Assembly (NCBI GenBank): GCA_027029065.1 | Contig: JALVGO010000178.1 | Coordinates: 1 to 10,313 of the forward strand | Length of the DNA stretch: 10,313 bases | Reading direction: 5' to 3' | From: Sulfurovum sp. | GTDB taxonomy: Bacteria > Campylobacterota > Campylobacteria > Campylobacterales > Sulfurovaceae | Shown here: positions 1 to 5,359 of the stretch, piece after piece | How the letters are laid out: every line of letters begins with the position of its first letter | How positions within the stretch are numbered: position 1 is the first letter of the stretch | The notes under the pieces: generated by a model | What the model saw: only the letters and a program-made list of their open reading frames with translations | Database searches by the model: none | Told to the model about the DNA's origin: nothing | Position numbers and translations under genes: made by a program

Positions 1-229
1 CAATAGTATCTTTATACTTCTCCCGTGCTGTGAGGATCTCCTGTTCGTACACTGCCATCTCATCAAAAGCAAGGCGGTACCCCTCGTCAAAATCCATCGG
101 CGCATGTTCGCTGAAGCCGTAAATATCGATCCCGAGTGTGATCGCCTTTTGGATGTATTCGTTTACGGTGCCTTTGGCGTGGTTACAGCGTGTGGTGTGG
201 TTGTGTAGGTCTATACGGGTTGTTTTCAT
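1..229 (-). CDS. Histidinol-phosphatase, PHP family (5' part only)
   Basis: The first 76 codons of a minus-strand gene that runs off the left edge. The translation begins MKTTRIDLHNHTTRC and continues with NHAKGTVNEYIQKAI and GFSEHAPMDFDEGY. The HNH at residues 9-11 is the metal-binding HxH that opens a PHP domain. The Cys-x-His-A-x-G-T stretch followed by GFSEHAPM is characteristic of HisJ/HisK-type histidinol-phosphatases, which remove phosphate from L-histidinol phosphate in the cytoplasm as the penultimate step of histidine synthesis. The start is well fixed: an in-frame TAA lies four codons upstream and none of the three codons between can initiate. There is no Shine-Dalgarno sequence before this ATG, and an extended -10 motif lies only six bases upstream, so the mRNA may be leaderless. 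The gene is divergent from the U32 gene. The family call is confident; the exact substrate could differ among related PHP phosphoesterases. Confidence 0.85.
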   Translation of the reverse strand, partial: MKTTRIDLHNHTTRCNHAKGTVNEYIQKAITLGIDIYGFSEHAPMDFDEGYRLAFDEMAVYEQEILTAREKYKDTI

Positions 230-235
230 GACAAG

Positions 236-244
236 ATTTTAGCA
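236..244 (-). promoter_or_regulatory. Extended -10 promoter of the histidinol-phosphatase gene
   Basis: Read on the minus strand this is TGCTAAAAT, an extended -10 element. Its last base lies six bases before the ATG at 229, so transcription should begin at or next to the A of the start codon. No clear -35 was identified, which is usual for the vegetative sigma factor of Campylobacterota. The motif match is seen; the start-point is inferred. Confidence 0.5.
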
Positions 245-269
245 TAAAACCTCTCTCTTACCACTAATA

Positions 270-285
270 GGGTAAAATAATACCC
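270..285 (+). promoter_or_regulatory. Candidate -10 (TAAAAT) inside a 5-bp dyad, upstream of U32 gene
   Basis: TAAAAT at 273-278 is a plausible -10 for the U32 gene at 312. It sits inside the dyad GGGTA (270-274) / TACCC (281-285), so a protein binding the dyad would cover the promoter. The dyad is short and could be chance. A purine-rich Shine-Dalgarno, GGAGAG (304-309), follows just before the ATG. Confidence 0.35.
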
Positions 286-311
286 ATTTTTAGACAATAC
301 CTTGGAGAGAT

Positions 312-1649
312 ATGGCAACGAAAAAAGTAGAACTACTTGCCCCTGCAGGCAACCTTGAGAAGATGAAGATCGCCCTCAACTACGGGGCGGATGCCGTCTA
401 TGGCGGTACGAGTACCTTCTCGCTGCGTATCCGTTCGGGCAAGGAGTTCGATATGGACTCCTTCAAAGAGGGGATCGACTATGCGCATGCACGCGGTAAA
501 AAAGTCTACGCGACGGTCAACTCCTTCCCCTTCAACTCACAGATCAAGCTCTATGAGAACCACATCGCCAAGATCGCCGAACTGAGCCCCGATGCACTTA
601 TCGTCTCCTCTCCGGGGGTGGTAAAGATCGCCCACCGTATTGCTCCCGATATCCCCGTGCACCTCTCCACACAGGCAAACGTGATGAATGCAATGGATGC
701 GGAGGTCTACTACGACCTGGGGGTCAAGCGGATCATTGTCGCACGGGAGATCAGCCTCAAAGACTGCGAAGCGATCAAAACCCATCTGCCAGACCTTGAA
801 CTGGAAGTTTTTGTGCACGGTTCGATGTGTTTTGCCTACTCGGGACGCTGTCTTGTCTCGGCACTCCAAACAGGACGCGTCCCCAACCGCGGCAGCTGTG
901 CCAACGACTGCCGTTTCCCTTACGAGATCTATGCCCACAACCCCGAGAGCGGCACCACCTTTAGACTGGATGAAGAGGCGAAGGTGGGCACCTACATCAT
1001 GAATGCCAAAGATATGAATATGGCCTCCCATATCGACGAAATTCTCGCAAGTGGCGTGATCGACTCCCTCAAGATCGAGGGGCGTACCAAATCACCCTAC
1101 TATGCAGGGGTCGTCACCAAAGCCTACCGCCATGCCATCGATGACTTTTACGCGAACGATTTTGAACCCTCGCGTTACCAACGAGAGTTAAACACAACAC
1201 AAAACCGCGGTTTTACCGATGCCTATCTGATCTCCAGACCCTTTGAGCGTAACGATACGGAGTCGCATGGTTTCTCTATCCAGTACGGTACCCATCAGGT
1301 AGCCGGGCTGGTAAGTGAAGATGGACTCAGTTGGAAGTGCAAGGACAAAACCTGTGTGGGCGACAGTGTAGAGATCGTCCTGCCTGTAGGCGCTACGGTC
1401 GAACTGGTTGATAATGAGATCGGTAAAATTGATGAGATCAATGGACAGTACTGGTTGACATTCAAAAAGATAGAGACCGTAGAGGGCAAAGAGCGCGAGT
1501 GTGTTCACAGCGGCTACCTTGAGCCGATCAAACTGCCGACAAAACTGCCGGGCTACACCATCTTGCGCCGCAAGATCGATGAAGCGTTGGAGAAAAAAGG
1601 GCTGACAGAAGACTCCACACCAATGAAGATGGAGCCAAAGTGTGATTAG
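312..1649 (+). CDS. trhP: Peptidase U32 family protein, TrhP/YegQ-like (tRNA uridine hydroxylation)
   Basis: A 445-residue cytoplasmic protein. The N-terminus has LLAPAGNLEKM (8-18) and a GADAVYGG segment typical of the TIM-barrel-like U32 domain. The family signature is complete at residues 165-183, from EVFVHGSMC through SGRCLVS, and is followed by NRGSCANDCR (192-201). Cys173, Cys180, Cys196 and Cys200 form the cysteine set expected in RNA-modifying U32 proteins. Length and the extra C-terminal domain match Escherichia coli TrhP (YegQ), which with prephenate helps make 5-hydroxyuridine at position 34 of tRNAs. Older annotations call these proteins collagenase or protease (H. pylori PrtC); protease activity is doubtful for this subgroup. 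The start has GGAGAG three bases upstream. A strong hairpin begins 15 bases after the stop. Family is certain; the TrhP assignment rather than another U32 member is inferred from length and domain layout. Confidence 0.9.
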   Translation: MATKKVELLAPAGNLEKMKIALNYGADAVYGGTSTFSLRIRSGKEFDMDSFKEGIDYAHARGKKVYATVNSFPFNSQIKLYENHIAKIAELSPDALIVSSPGVVKIAHRIAPDIPVHLSTQANVMNAMDAEVYYDLGVKRIIVAREISLKDCEAIKTHLPDLELEVFVHGSMCFAYSGRCLVSALQTGRVPNRGSCANDCRFPYEIYAHNPESGTTFRLDEEAKVGTYIMNAKDMNMASHIDEILASGVIDSLKIEGRTKSPYYAGVVTKAYRHAIDDFYANDFEPSRYQRELNTTQNRGFTDAYLISRPFERNDTESHGFSIQYGTHQVAGLVSEDGLSWKCKDKTCVGDSVEIVLPVGATVELVDNEIGKIDEINGQYWLTFKKIETVEGKERECVHSGYLEPIKLPTKLPGYTILRRKIDEALEKKGLTEDSTPMKMEPKCD

Positions 1650-1663
1650 CTACTAGAGCTATA

Positions 1664-1720
1664 GGGGTCAGGTGATTTGTAATTTGTTGCAAAGCAATGA
1701 ATTATGAATCACCTGACCCC
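1664..1720 (+). repeat. 27-bp hairpin repeat with AAA loop (REP-like)
   Basis: The left arm (1664-1690) pairs with the right arm (1694-1720) over all 27 positions around a three-base AAA loop. The outer 14 bp, GGGGTCAGGTGATT with AATCACCTGACCCC, are perfect. The inner 13 include four G-U wobbles (positions 1678, 1679, 1685 and 1686 with their partners) and no true mismatch. It begins 15 bases after the U32 stop. No T-run follows, so it is not a standard terminator. The GGGGTCAGG ends recall the palindromes linked to REP-associated (Y1/IS200-like) transposases, but that link is from memory and no such gene is in the window. Confidence 0.85.
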
Positions 1721-1723
1721 AGT

Positions 1724-1769
1724 AGGTGTAATTTGTTGCAAAGCAATGAATTATAAATCACCTCACCTC
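1724..1769 (+). repeat. Decayed second copy of the hairpin repeat
   Basis: Bases 1728-1769 repeat 1679-1720 with three mismatches in 42 positions (27 identical bases at the left end). The left arm has lost five bases (ATTTG) relative to the first copy. It can still fold: 1724-1739 pairs with 1743-1753 and 1759-1763, leaving a five-base bulge (1754-1758). The outer GGGGTC end is missing. It lies between the intact copy and the purE ribosome-binding site (AAGGA, 1798-1802). Confidence 0.75.
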
Positions 1770-1810
1770 TCATAGGTGTTAAAAGTTTTAAACAAATAAG
1801 GAAAAAACCA

Positions 1811-2305
1811 ATGAAATTCGTATCTATCATTATGGGAAGCAAGAGCGACTACGCGATCATGGAAGAGTGTGCCAAGACACTGGAGAAGTTTGGGGTACCC
1901 TATGAACTGATCATCTCCTCTGCACACAGAAGTCCTGAGAGAACCAAAAACTACATCAAGACAGCCGAAGAGAAGGGTGCGCAGGTATTCATAGCAGCTG
2001 CTGGAATGGCAGCCCACCTTGCAGGTGCCGTAGCGGCAAGCACGACCAAACCGGTACTGGGTGTTCCCATGGAGAGCGGACCACTCAAAGGGGAAGACGC
2101 ACTGCTCAGTACCGTGATGATGCCAGCAGGCATGCCTGTAGGTACACTGGCGATCGGTAAAGCAGGTGCGGTCAACGCTGCCTATCTTGCCATTCAGATC
2201 ATGGCGCTCCAGGATGATGAGCTGCATGTGAAACTTCAGGAAGACCGCATCTCCAAAGCCAAAAAGGTGGAGCTGGACTCCAGTGAGATTGAGGTCATTC
2301 TCTGA
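1811..2305 (+). CDS. purE: N5-carboxyaminoimidazole ribonucleotide mutase
   Basis: A 164-residue class I PurE, the usual length for the family. It converts N5-carboxyaminoimidazole ribonucleotide to 4-carboxyaminoimidazole ribonucleotide in purine synthesis, as a cytoplasmic octamer. Diagnostic motifs are MGSKSD at residues 8-13, SAHRSPE at 37-43 with the catalytic histidine His39, and the glycine/alanine-rich block [13 protein letters not shown] leading into [17 protein letters not shown] and [21 protein letters not shown]. These form the nucleotide pocket. The start is supported by AAGGA eight bases upstream. The gene is preceded by two hairpin repeats and followed by a possible terminator, so it may be transcribed alone. 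From memory, purE is also next to glyQ in C. jejuni. Confidence 0.97.
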   Translation: MKFVSIIMGSKSDYAIMEECAKTLEKFGVPYELIISSAHRSPERTKNYIKTAEEKGAQVFIAAAGMAAHLAGAVAASTTKPVLGVPMESGPLKGEDALLSTVMMPAGMPVGTLAIGKAGAVNAAYLAIQIMALQDDELHVKLQEDRISKAKKVELDSSEIEVIL

Positions 2306-2346
2306 GTTTAGTGAAGAGTGAATAGATAATAGTGAATAGTTTAGGT

Positions 2347-2375
2347 AAGCGGTGCGTGGCTCCGCTTCTATTTTA
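2347..2375 (+). terminator. Possible rho-independent terminator after purE
   Basis: AAGCGG (2347-2352) pairs with CCGCTT (2362-2367) across a nine-base loop, followed by CTATTTTAAT. The stem is short and the T-run is interrupted, so the call is tentative. It would separate purE from glyQ. The stretch before it (2306-2346) contains GTGAATAG twice and nothing recognisable. Confidence 0.4.
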
Positions 2376-2391
2376 ATACAAAGAGAGAGAA

Positions 2392-3285
2392 ATGAATAGA
2401 GATGCCATCACATTTAGCGAGCTGCTGCTGAAACTTCAGCAATTTTGGGCCCAGCAGGGATGCAATATCGTCCAGCCTTATGATATTCCTGCCGGGGCGG
2501 GGACGTTCCATCCGGCTACATTGCTTCGAAGTTTGGACTCCAAGCCGTGGAGTACTGCCTATGTGGCGCCAAGCCGCCGTCCGACTGACGGGCGTTACGG
2601 GGAAAACCCCAACCGTCTTGGGGCATACTATCAGTTTCAAGTACTCATCAAGCCAAGCCCAGACAATATTCAGGAGCTCTACCTAAAGTCACTGGAGTAT
2701 CTGGGACTTAACCTCAAAGAGCACGATATCCGCTTTGTCGAAGACAACTGGGAGTCTCCGACACTGGGTGCCTGGGGGCTTGGATGGGAAGTGTGGCTTG
2801 ACGGGATGGAGGTGACGCAGTTCACCTACTTCCAGCAGGTTGGCGGTATCGCCTGCGATCCTGTAGCTGTTGAGATCACCTACGGTACGGAACGATTGGC
2901 GATGTACCTGCAAGGGGTTGAGAGTGTCTTTGACATTGTCTGGAATCGTAATGGTGATGAGGTAACTACTTATGCCGATGTCCACAAAGAGAGTGAGTAC
3001 GAATTCTCCAAGTACCACTTCGAAGTGGCGACGGTAGAGAAGCTTTTCAGACACTTTGACGATGCGAGCGAAGAGTGCCGCCTCTGTCTTGAGAAGGGAT
3101 TGCCGCTACCGGCATATGACGAGTGTATGAAAGCCTCACACGCTTTTAATGTCCTTGATGCCCGCAAAGCGATCTCCCAAGCGCAACGCCAAAACTACAT
3201 CCTTAAGGTGCGTGAGCTTGCCATCGGGTGCGCAGAACTTTACAAGGCGCAGGAAGAGGAGAGAAATGTAAGGGTAAAGGGGTAG
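2392..3285 (+). CDS. glyQ: Glycyl-tRNA synthetase alpha subunit
   Basis: A 297-residue protein, the normal length for GlyQ, the catalytic subunit of the bacterial heterotetrameric glycyl-tRNA synthetase that charges tRNA-Gly with glycine. The class II core is visible: [19 protein letters not shown] (23-41), the motif 2 region around [22 protein letters not shown] (62-83), the conserved [18 protein letters not shown] run (118-135), and motif 3 [14 protein letters not shown] (162-175). The beta subunit gene glyS is not next to it, as in H. pylori and C. jejuni where the two are separate. The Shine-Dalgarno is weak (AAGAGAGAGAA). The toxin-antitoxin promoter overlaps the first bases after its stop. 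Confidence 0.97.
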   Translation: MNRDAITFSELLLKLQQFWAQQGCNIVQPYDIPAGAGTFHPATLLRSLDSKPWSTAYVAPSRRPTDGRYGENPNRLGAYYQFQVLIKPSPDNIQELYLKSLEYLGLNLKEHDIRFVEDNWESPTLGAWGLGWEVWLDGMEVTQFTYFQQVGGIACDPVAVEITYGTERLAMYLQGVESVFDIVWNRNGDEVTTYADVHKESEYEFSKYHFEVATVEKLFRHFDDASEECRLCLEKGLPLPAYDECMKASHAFNVLDARKAISQAQRQNYILKVRELAIGCAELYKAQEEERNVRVKG

Positions 3286-3294
3286 CTTTATGTA

Positions 3295-3303
3295 TGCTAT
3301 AAT
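3295..3303 (+). promoter_or_regulatory. Extended -10 promoter (TGCTATAAT) of the toxin-antitoxin pair
   Basis: TGCTATAAT is a perfect extended -10. It starts ten bases after the glyQ stop, with transcription expected near 3310, a leader of about 14 bases, and AAGGAG (3313-3318) five bases before the antitoxin ATG. No obvious -35 was found. Confidence 0.6.
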
Positions 3304-3323
3304 AAAGGCGTAAAGGAGCTAAG

Positions 3324-3539
3324 ATGTCCAGAAATGATATAGCCAAGATGTCAGCAGAAGAACGTGTCGCTCTAATGGAGGAGCTTTGGGCAAGTTTTGA
3401 TCGTGACGGTTTGGAGTATCCAGTGCCGGATTGGCATGAGAAGGTGTTGCAAGAGAGAGGCAGTAGCAATGACTTTGTTTCATTTGAGAAGGCAAAAGAG
3501 CAACTGCGTGAGGCGTTAGATGCATATCGAAATTCTTGA
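3324..3539 (+). CDS. Addiction-module antitoxin (PF09720-type)
   Basis: A 71-residue protein with the pattern of the putative addiction module component family: an N-terminal MSAEERVALMEELWASF helix (residues 9-25), then PVPDWHEKVLQERG (33-46) and a C-terminal FEKAKEQLREAL helix (53-64). Antitoxins of this family sit directly upstream of a RelE/ParE toxin and neutralise it by binding; complexes of this type commonly repress their own promoter. The start has a strong AAGGAG. The last 20 bases overlap the start of the toxin gene in another frame, which indicates translational coupling. The pair lies between glyQ and the nif3-like gene, where related genomes, from memory, have no such genes. DNA binding has not been shown by any motif seen here. 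Confidence 0.85.
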   Translation: MSRNDIAKMSAEERVALMEELWASFDRDGLEYPVPDWHEKVLQERGSSNDFVSFEKAKEQLREALDAYRNS

Positions 3540-3807
3540 GGATGCTCAGGAAGATATTTTAGAAGGTATCCTCTTTTACGAGAGCCAAGGGGAAGCAGGG
3601 ACATATTTTCTCGATGGTATTAGTGCCGATATTGAATCATTGCATTTGTATGCCGGTATCCACCCGGTCAAATTTGGATTTTATGCACAGCATGCGAAGC
3701 GTTTTCCTTATACAATTTATTACAAAATTGATGAAGATACCATTTTGATATATGCTGTTTTGGACGAAAGACAAAATCCACAAAAGATTAAAGAGAGACT
3801 CAAATGA
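3520..3807 (+). CDS. RelE/ParE-family toxin
   Basis: A 95-residue small protein in the size range of type II toxins. It begins MHIEILEDAQEDILEGI, the helix-forming start typical of ParE-like proteins, and ends with the conserved beta-strand block RFPYTIYYKIDEDTILIYAV (61-80) followed by LDERQNP (81-87), equivalent to the family's AVLH-x-RRDP pattern. ParE members block DNA gyrase while RelE members cut mRNA on the ribosome; the sequence alone does not settle which. GAGG (3510-3513) inside the antitoxin gene is its Shine-Dalgarno. Its stop codon overlaps the next gene's start as ATGA (3804-3807). Bases 3721-3780 are about 30% GC, lower than the neighbouring genes, which fits acquisition by transfer. 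Confidence 0.85.
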   Translation: MHIEILEDAQEDILEGILFYESQGEAGTYFLDGISADIESLHLYAGIHPVKFGFYAQHAKRFPYTIYYKIDEDTILIYAVLDERQNPQKIKERLK

Positions 3808-4532
3808 CCCTACAGGAAATTTACAATCACTTAGATACCATCAGCCCTTTTGAACTTCAGGAGAAGTGGGATAACTCCGGACTGATTGTCGGTGATATGC
3901 GCCGTGAGGTATCACACATTGTTGTCTCGCTTGATATTGATGAAAAGATGATTGACGAAGCCGATGAAGGAACACTCTTTGTGGTGCACCACCCGTTGAT
4001 ATTTGGCAAACTATCCGAACTTGACTTTGCTGCCTACCCTGCCAATCTTATCGAGAAGCTCATACTCAAACGCCAATCGCTCATCGCGATGCATACCAAC
4101 TTTGACCAGACACATCTTAACCGTTATGTCTTTGAAAAGGTACTTGGTTTTGAACTGGAACGTCAGGAGCCTTTTTTATGTTATACAAATGGGGAATGGA
4201 GCATGGAAGCACTCTATACCCATCTTCAAGAGAGACTGGGACTGCAGTGTATCAAAAGTGTAGCACCGAAAGAGAAGATATCAAGCATTGCACTCTGCAC
4301 CGGTGCAGGGGCATCACTGATGGATGAGGTGGAAACAGACTGTTTCCTGACTGGAGATATCAAGTACCACGATGCAATGAAGGCAGAGAGTCTTGGATTG
4401 ATGATGGTGGACATCGGACACTATGAGAGTGAACGCTTTTTTGCCGAGATTATGGCTGAAGAATTGAAAGTTTTACCTATTTTGGCTATAATTGCGAATT
4501 CTAAAAATCCGTTTCATTTTGAAACACTTTAA
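3804..4532 (+). CDS. Nif3-like dinuclear metal-centre protein (YbgI family)
   Basis: A 242-residue single-domain member of the Nif3/YbgI family, which forms hexameric toroids with a two-metal centre in each subunit. Expected ligands are present: His62-His63 in VVHHPLIFG, His97 and Asp101 in MHTNFD, and His206 and Glu210 in DIGHYESE. The WDNSGL motif is at 22-27 and TGDIKYHDA precedes the C-terminal ligands. The family's role is unsettled; GTP cyclohydrolase 1 type 2 is a common annotation label with limited support. In related genomes the gene follows glyQ directly, from memory. Here its start shares ATGA with the toxin stop, so it is probably expressed with the toxin pair. Its 3' end carries a promoter for the next gene. 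Confidence 0.92.
   Translation: MTLQEIYNHLDTISPFELQEKWDNSGLIVGDMRREVSHIVVSLDIDEKMIDEADEGTLFVVHHPLIFGKLSELDFAAYPANLIEKLILKRQSLIAMHTNFDQTHLNRYVFEKVLGFELERQEPFLCYTNGEWSMEALYTHLQERLGLQCIKSVAPKEKISSIALCTGAGASLMDEVETDCFLTGDIKYHDAMKAESLGLMMVDIGHYESERFFAEIMAEELKVLPILAIIANSKNPFHFETL
4464..4492 (+). promoter_or_regulatory. Near-consensus promoter inside the end of the nif3-like gene
   Basis: TTGAAA (4464-4469) and TATAAT (4487-4492) are separated by exactly 17 bases. The -10 is preceded by GGC. This is the best promoter in the window. Transcription should start near 4499, giving the zinc-ribbon gene at 4573 a leader of about 74 bases. It probably drives the zinc-ribbon, waaA, yggU and rluA run. Confidence 0.65.
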
Positions 4533-4541
4533 ACGAAACGG
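4509..4541 (+). repeat. Nested inverted repeats in the zinc-ribbon gene leader
   Basis: CCGTTTC (4509-4515) can pair with GAAACGG (4535-4541). GTTTC (4511-4515) can instead pair with GAAAC (4521-4525). The two folds share one arm and exclude each other. The element spans the nif3-like stop codon and lies close to the predicted mRNA 5' end. It could stabilise the transcript or be incidental. Confidence 0.45.
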
Positions 4542-4572
4542 TATAACTCCTCAAGACCTTAAAGGATAGAGA

Positions 4573-5292
4573 TTGAACAAACACCTAAATGAACTGATAG
4601 AGCTTTCACAGATAGATCAGGCGATCGACAGCTACAATCCGAAGCTTGAAGCTGCTGACAAGAAAGTGGCGAAAGTACAGAAAAAGATCGATGCGATTCA
4701 GGCAGAACTTGACTCTCTGAACAAAGAGATCACAGACAATGAAGAGAAGATCAAGGCTTTTGAAGAGCAGCTGACCATTCTCAATCAGCAGCTTGCAGAC
4801 AATGCAAAAAAAGCCAAAGAGATCTCTACGGAAAAAGAGATGAAGGCACTCTCTCTCGAAGAGGATATCGCAAAAGAGAAGATGACCTTTGCCAATGAAG
4901 AGATCGAAAGACTTCAGGGGATCAACGAGACCAAAAAGGCACTTCTGGATGAGCAGAAAGAGAAGCTTCAGGAGATCATGGAGACATACAACAGTGTCAA
5001 TGAAGAGGTAGCGGCAGAGAAAGCCGAGATCGAAAAATCCAAAGCGGAACTTTTTGCAAAAAGACAGGAACTGAGCCAGAAGATCGAGCAGAAAGTACTC
5101 TCTTTCTATGAGAAGATCCGTGTGTGGGCAGGCAATACAGCAGTGGTACCTGTGAAGAAACAGGCGTGTTACGGCTGCTATATGAAGCTCAATGACAAAA
5201 CCTATGCCGAAGTGATCAAGGGCGAAGAGATCGTCAACTGCCCGCACTGCGGACGTATCCTCTATATGGAGCGTGTTGCCGAAGAGGCATAG
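4573..5292 (+). CDS. Coiled-coil protein with C4 zinc ribbon (HP0958/FlgZ-like)
   Basis: A 239-residue protein. Residues from about 15 to 185 are almost entirely heptad-rich charged sequence (Lys, Glu, Ala, Leu), predicting a long coiled-coil hairpin. The C-terminus is a C4-type zinc ribbon with Cys199-x2-Cys202 and Cys223-x2-Cys226 (ACYGC and NCPHCG). This layout matches H. pylori HP0958, reported to stabilise sigma-54 (RpoN), to bind flagellin mRNA and to be needed for motility. Wider family members in non-flagellated bacteria have no agreed role, and this window does not show whether the host is flagellated. The start codon is TTG, chosen because AAAGGA (4561-4566) is six bases upstream and the reading frame has no better start. 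From memory, the position between the nif3-like gene and waaA is conserved in Campylobacterota. Confidence 0.88.
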   Translation: MNKHLNELIELSQIDQAIDSYNPKLEAADKKVAKVQKKIDAIQAELDSLNKEITDNEEKIKAFEEQLTILNQQLADNAKKAKEISTEKEMKALSLEEDIAKEKMTFANEEIERLQGINETKKALLDEQKEKLQEIMETYNSVNEEVAAEKAEIEKSKAELFAKRQELSQKIEQKVLSFYEKIRVWAGNTAVVPVKKQACYGCYMKLNDKTYAEVIKGEEIVNCPHCGRILYMERVAEEA

Positions 5293-5330
5293 AGAAAGAG
5301 GCGTTCAGCGCGTACGTTTGGCGTTCTAAA

Positions 5331-5356
5331 GAGGGCTGTGCCCTCAATTTGGGGGC
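5331..5356 (+). promoter_or_regulatory. Mutually exclusive hairpins before waaA, one covering its ribosome-binding site
   Basis: GAGGGC (5331-5336) pairs with GCCCTC (5340-5345) around a TGT loop. The same GCCCTC can pair with GGGGGC (5351-5356) around AATTT, with one G-U pair. The second fold buries the G-run that serves as Shine-Dalgarno for the GTG start at 5360. The rest of the gap (5293-5330) contains GGCGTTC twice (5300-5306 and 5320-5326). Confidence 0.45.
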
Positions 5357-5359
5357 ATT

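Noticed and set aside
1664..1720. Rho-independent terminator of the U32 gene
   Set aside because: The stem is strong, but no T-run follows and the sequence continues into a second copy. A repeat element explains it better, though it may still affect transcript ends.
1664..1769. CRISPR array
   Set aside because: Only two repeat units, imperfect, each a long self-complementary hairpin with almost no spacer between them and no cas genes nearby.
4606..5247. Minus-strand open frame opposite the zinc-ribbon gene
   Set aside because: It mirrors the Lys/Glu-rich coiled coil as a Leu/Phe-rich product, a common artefact.
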